7,135 nt of DNA from an uncultured Lachnospiraceae bacterium (GTDB lineage Bacteria; Bacillota; Clostridia; Lachnospirales; Lachnospiraceae), in NCBI GenBank assembly GCA_910586605.1, contig CAJUJR010000111.1, positions 1-7,135 on the forward strand, in the 5' to 3' direction. The translations under genes were made by a program, and so were the position numbers. The notes beneath the pieces are model-generated. The model saw nothing but the letters and a program-made list of their open reading frames with translations. It was not told the origin of the DNA and ran no database searches. This document shows positions 4,695 to 7,135 of this stretch, in pieces (position 1 is the first letter of the stretch; every line of letters starts with the position of its first letter).

Positions 4695-5986
4695 TGGACC
4701 TGAGCTTGCTTAAAGATTTATCAACTTTCTGGGGAATGTTTCATGTTATATTCCTTTTTATAATGCTGTTCCGCTCACGCTATACAAAAAGGAAAACACT
4801 GATATTAGCAGGGATTAGCATGGGCGCGCTAATGTTCCTCAACGGGGCAGGACTCGTCCTTTGGGGTTTTGATACAATGGGAAAGATATTTATCTTTACC
4901 TGCACCATCCCCAGCTTCCTCTTTTTTTACTTGCTTTCCGCAGATAAAAGATTCCGTTTCCTGCTTACATTCTGCCTGGCAGACACTTCCTGCCTGTGGA
5001 TTATGGGAGTTACAAACCTGCTAGATTATTATTTGGGCGGAGGGCAAAATATACTGTTGTTTATTAGCAGGCTGATTGCTTTCCCACTTTTGGAATACTG
5101 TATCTACCGTTTTTTAAGGAAGCCCTACCTAGAACTACAAAATGCGGTAAAAAATGGATGGGGCATTTTTGCAGGTATGACAATGCTGTATTATATTCTT
5201 CTTACCGTAATGCTTTTTTACCCTGTAAACATTGTATACCGGCCACAAGATATATTACCTTGCATCCTGGTACTTTTGCTTATGTTTTTTAATTATGGCA
5301 CAATATTTTCTGCCCTCTACAAACAGCTTTTATTATACAGAGAACAGCAAAATGAACGTATTCTCCAGGAACAGAAATACTCCCTGGAAGCACAACTCGA
5401 AAACCAACAGCGTATCCGGAAGATAAAGCATGATATGAAAGGATATACCATTACCCTTTCAGGACTGCTTTCTACTGGAAATACAGCAGAAGCATTAGAA
5501 TATCTGGAACATGTAAAAACTGAAATGGATACCCTACCCCGCCAATTTTGTGCAAATCCATATATCAATGCAGTATTTGTCCAATATTACCAGAAATTAC
5601 AGGAACTAGAGACAGAATGCAGGATGGAAATCCGAATTGGCGAGGAAGTACTTCCCTATATGGAGCTGTGCCAAATTCTTTCAAATGGACTGGAAAATGC
5701 TTGTAATGCCCTGAAAGAACTTGACGTAAAAGACAGGGAAGCTTCCGTTCAGATGAAATATAACAAGGATTATCTGATTATCCGAATCAAAAACCGCTGC
5801 CGCGGGGCGCTGCATGTAGAAAAAGGAGAAATCCCCCCTACAGATAAGAAAGGGAAGGATCATGGATTTGGGCTGATAACAATACAGGAGGCCGCAAGGC
5901 GGCTGGATGGAGATATGTTTTGTTATACCGAAAAAGGAAACTTCATACTAGATGTAATGCTACGGGCAGACTCCACGATACTCTAA
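4694..5986 (+). CDS. GHKL-domain sensor histidine kinase (AgrC-like, HPK10 type)
   Basis: 430-residue membrane kinase. The N-terminal half has about six or seven hydrophobic segments, at roughly 10-27, 34-57, 64-82, 87-107, 118-141, 157-178 and 186-209. A charged, Gln/Glu-rich coiled coil follows (about 210-242). The dimerisation helix holds the likely phospho-accepting His246 in RKIKHDMKGY. The ATP-binding domain has the N box NGLENACNAL (331-340) and a G box DHGFGL (389-394). This layout matches AgrC and related peptide-sensing kinases; without a neighbouring pheromone gene the signal is unknown. The kinase should phosphorylate the response regulator encoded just upstream. RR-then-HK order with a one-base overlap points to a two-gene operon from the promoter at 3952. 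A strong hairpin lies after the stop at 6013-6047. Confidence 0.94.
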   Translation: MDLSLLKDLSTFWGMFHVIFLFIMLFRSRYTKRKTLILAGISMGALMFLNGAGLVLWGFDTMGKIFIFTCTIPSFLFFYLLSADKRFRFLLTFCLADTSCLWIMGVTNLLDYYLGGGQNILLFISRLIAFPLLEYCIYRFLRKPYLELQNAVKNGWGIFAGMTMLYYILLTVMLFYPVNIVYRPQDILPCILVLLLMFFNYGTIFSALYKQLLLYREQQNERILQEQKYSLEAQLENQQRIRKIKHDMKGYTITLSGLLSTGNTAEALEYLEHVKTEMDTLPRQFCANPYINAVFVQYYQKLQELETECRMEIRIGEEVLPYMELCQILSNGLENACNALKELDVKDREASVQMKYNKDYLIIRIKNRCRGALHVEKGEIPPTDKKGKDHGFGLITIQEAARRLDGDMFCYTEKGNFILDVMLRADSTIL

Positions 5987-6012
5987 TTCTGCTGCCAGCC
6001 AGATAGAGTGCC

Positions 6013-6047
6013 AGAGTGTGTTTGAATAGAATTTTCAAGCACACTCT
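6013..6047. terminator. 14-bp hairpin between the kinase and ATPase genes
   Basis: AGAGTGTGTTTGAA (6013-6026) pairs with TTCAAGCACACTCT (6034-6047) over all 14 positions, with one G-T wobble and a 7-nt loop. It lies 26 bp after the kinase stop and 4 bp beyond the end of the convergent ATPase gene. It is well placed as a shared terminator, but there is no T-run after either arm, so termination may be weak or factor-assisted. ACTCTA (5980-5985) and TAGAGT (6004-6009) form a further 6-bp stem just upstream. Confidence 0.55.
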
Positions 6048-6051
6048 AAAG

Positions 6052-6915
6052 CTAATTTAAAAATTCCTTCTCATGCTGTTTGAAAAATTCATAATATGCC
6101 CTGATATTGGGTAGTTCTGTCCAAGAGCATACTGTCATCGGCTCTTCATCCAAATTATAGATTTTAGCATTTTGCATTGACAATAAAAAGGGAGAATGTG
6201 TCGCAATAATAAATTGGCAGCCAAAAAACCTGGCGGATTCTTCTATAAACTGTACCAACTCCTGCTGCCGTTCCGTAGAAAGGCTGTTTTCCGGCTCATC
6301 TAGCAAATACAGCCCATTCTCCTTTATTTTATTCGTAAAATACAAATATGCGCTTTCTCCATTAGAATGTTCCCGGATATTGTCTTTTAACTGTTTCTGT
6401 ACGTACTTGGATTTTGAATGCTTCCGGACAAAATTAACTTTTACCAGTTCTTCATAATCATCCAGAGACTGCAAGCGGAAATCTGAAGATTTTGTCTTAT
6501 AATAATCCTGGAACAAGGTTTCCCTTCTATTGTCAGTCCCTTCATTTAAACTGCGAATATTAAGCATAAAATCAAATACGTCATCACTCGTGATAATCCT
6601 GCTGTTTTCCGGCAATTCCCTTTCAGGCACATATTCACAAAAATCCGTAAAGCTTTCAAAAAAGTTTGTCCTGTTATAAAGCGTGTCCCTCTCTAACTGA
6701 AGCTTTTCAGCAATTACATTCAGCGCAGTTGTTTTCCCCGAACCATTGCCACCATATAAAACCGTAACCGGCTCGTCAAAATTTAAAACATGGATATCAT
6801 GCTTTGTCAGAACCTGAAACGGATACACCGTAGTATAACAAGTTTCTTTAATTTCATGCAAAAACCGCTCCTCTGTCTTAACTGCTGGAAAAATAAATTG
6901 TGATAAATATATCAT
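6052..6915 (-). CDS. Stand-alone ABC-type/AAA family ATPase
   Basis: 287-residue soluble ATPase of the predicted-ATPase group related to SMC/ABC heads. In order: an N-terminal strand region; Walker A GGNGSGKT (55-62, Lys61); a long charged insert (about 75-180); a signature-like SNGES (184-188); Walker B with the catalytic Glu in LYLLDEPENSLS (202-213, Asp206-Glu207); and the switch histidine in ATHSP (239-243, His240). All ATP-site motifs are intact, so hydrolysis after dimerisation is expected. There is no membrane segment, no TOPRIM nuclease domain as in OLD proteins, and no permease gene nearby, so it is not a typical transporter component. Its biological role is unknown. The reading starts at 6915 because the family N terminus (MIYL...FP) fits; the ribosome binding site is weak (GGGAG about 14 nt upstream). 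It converges on the sensor kinase. Confidence 0.85.
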   Translation of the reverse strand: MIYLSQFIFPAVKTEERFLHEIKETCYTTVYPFQVLTKHDIHVLNFDEPVTVLYGGNGSGKTTALNVIAEKLQLERDTLYNRTNFFESFTDFCEYVPERELPENSRIITSDDVFDFMLNIRSLNEGTDNRRETLFQDYYKTKSSDFRLQSLDDYEELVKVNFVRKHSKSKYVQKQLKDNIREHSNGESAYLYFTNKIKENGLYLLDEPENSLSTERQQELVQFIEESARFFGCQFIIATHSPFLLSMQNAKIYNLDEEPMTVCSWTELPNIRAYYEFFKQHEKEFLN

Positions 6916-6960
6916 TTAACCCACTCACTCCCTGTACATTATTCAAAAAGTTTCAAAGCT

Positions 6961-6989
6961 ACTTTAACATGGATTGTACAAATAAACAA
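6961..6989 (-). promoter_or_regulatory. Possible promoter for the ATPase gene
   Basis: On the minus strand TTGTTT (6989-6984) is followed after 17 bp by TAAAGT (6966-6961), preceded by TGT, so it has an extended -10 form. The -35 is a weak match. Transcription would start near 6954. A small GCCG/CGGC hairpin with loop TTAG (6992-7003) lies just upstream of this promoter. Confidence 0.4.
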
Positions 6990-7030
6990 TAGCCGTTAGC
7001 GGCGGAAACAGAGCAACAGCATTTACTTTT

Positions 7031-7105
7031 TACGATTCATAGCCACTATTCACAGCCAATCGCAGCATAAAAGAAATAAATAGTTACTATTCACAGCCAA
7101 TCGTA
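7031..7105. repeat. Second cluster of the ACTATTCAC(A/G)GCC repeat
   Basis: Two 22-nt direct copies beginning ACTATTCACAGCCAATCG lie at 7045-7066 and 7086-7107 and differ at one base (C or T at position 19). A degenerate third copy, ATTCATAGCC, is at 7035-7044. TACGATT (7031-7037) and AATCGTA (7099-7105) form a perfect 7-bp inverted repeat that bounds the cluster. The stretch 7076-7098 is an inverted match (22 of 23) to 3681-3703. ATTTACTTTTTACGATTCATAGC (split at 7021-7043) also resembles 3706-3725 in the same orientation. No gene is visible from 6916 to the window end. Confidence 0.65.
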
Positions 7106-7135
7106 GCTAAATTTAAGGAAATAAAAAATATCTTC

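Noticed and set aside
7045..7107. Direct repeats considered as a small CRISPR array
   Set aside because: Only two good copies of 22 nt with a 19-bp spacer, no cas genes, and the same core occurs in inverted orientation elsewhere, which fits a dispersed repeat instead.

Overview
This window looks like chromosome of a low-GC Gram-positive anaerobe of the class Clostridia, most plausibly a gut Lachnospiraceae relative. The grounds are AT-rich composition, strong AGGAGG-type ribosome binding sites, extended -10 (TGnTATAAT) promoters, and gene families typical of that group: RpiR/SIS regulator, SUKH protein, XRE regulator with a six-helix membrane tail, LytTR/GHKL two-component pair. No database search was possible, so the taxonomy is inference.

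Left part (1-2535). A leftward RpiR/SIS-type sugar-phosphate-responsive regulator (56-784) and a rightward SMI1/KNR4 (SUKH) family protein (1068-1730) diverge from a shared intergenic region that holds back-to-back sigma-A promoters whose -35 boxes are 9 bp apart. The SUKH gene is followed by a DJ-1/PfpI family gene (1794-2354) with its own extended -10 promoter. Three hairpins in a row (2347-2520) fill the gap between this gene and the convergent XRE gene.

Middle part (2536-3995). A leftward helix-turn-helix regulator with six predicted membrane helices (2536-3576) is expressed from a promoter inside a densely folded intergenic repeat (3681-3817). Between that repeat and the next gene lies a rightward extended -10 promoter.

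Right part (3996-7135). A LytTR response regulator (3996-4694) and a GHKL sensor kinase (4694-5986) overlap by one base and form an AgrA/AgrC-like two-gene operon with no agrB or agrD beside it. A convergent leftward gene (6052-6915) encodes a stand-alone ABC-type ATPase with complete ATP-site motifs. The two transcription units meet at a 14-bp hairpin. The window ends in a second repeat cluster (7031-7105).

The most unusual signal is the repeat family with core ACTATTCAC(A/G)GCC. It occurs twice at 3681-3801 and twice at 7045-7098. One pair of copies makes a 23-nt inverted repeat (22 of 23 identical) that flanks the signalling operon and the ATPase as a 3.4-kb block. I see no transposase, integrase, CRISPR array, tRNA or rRNA.
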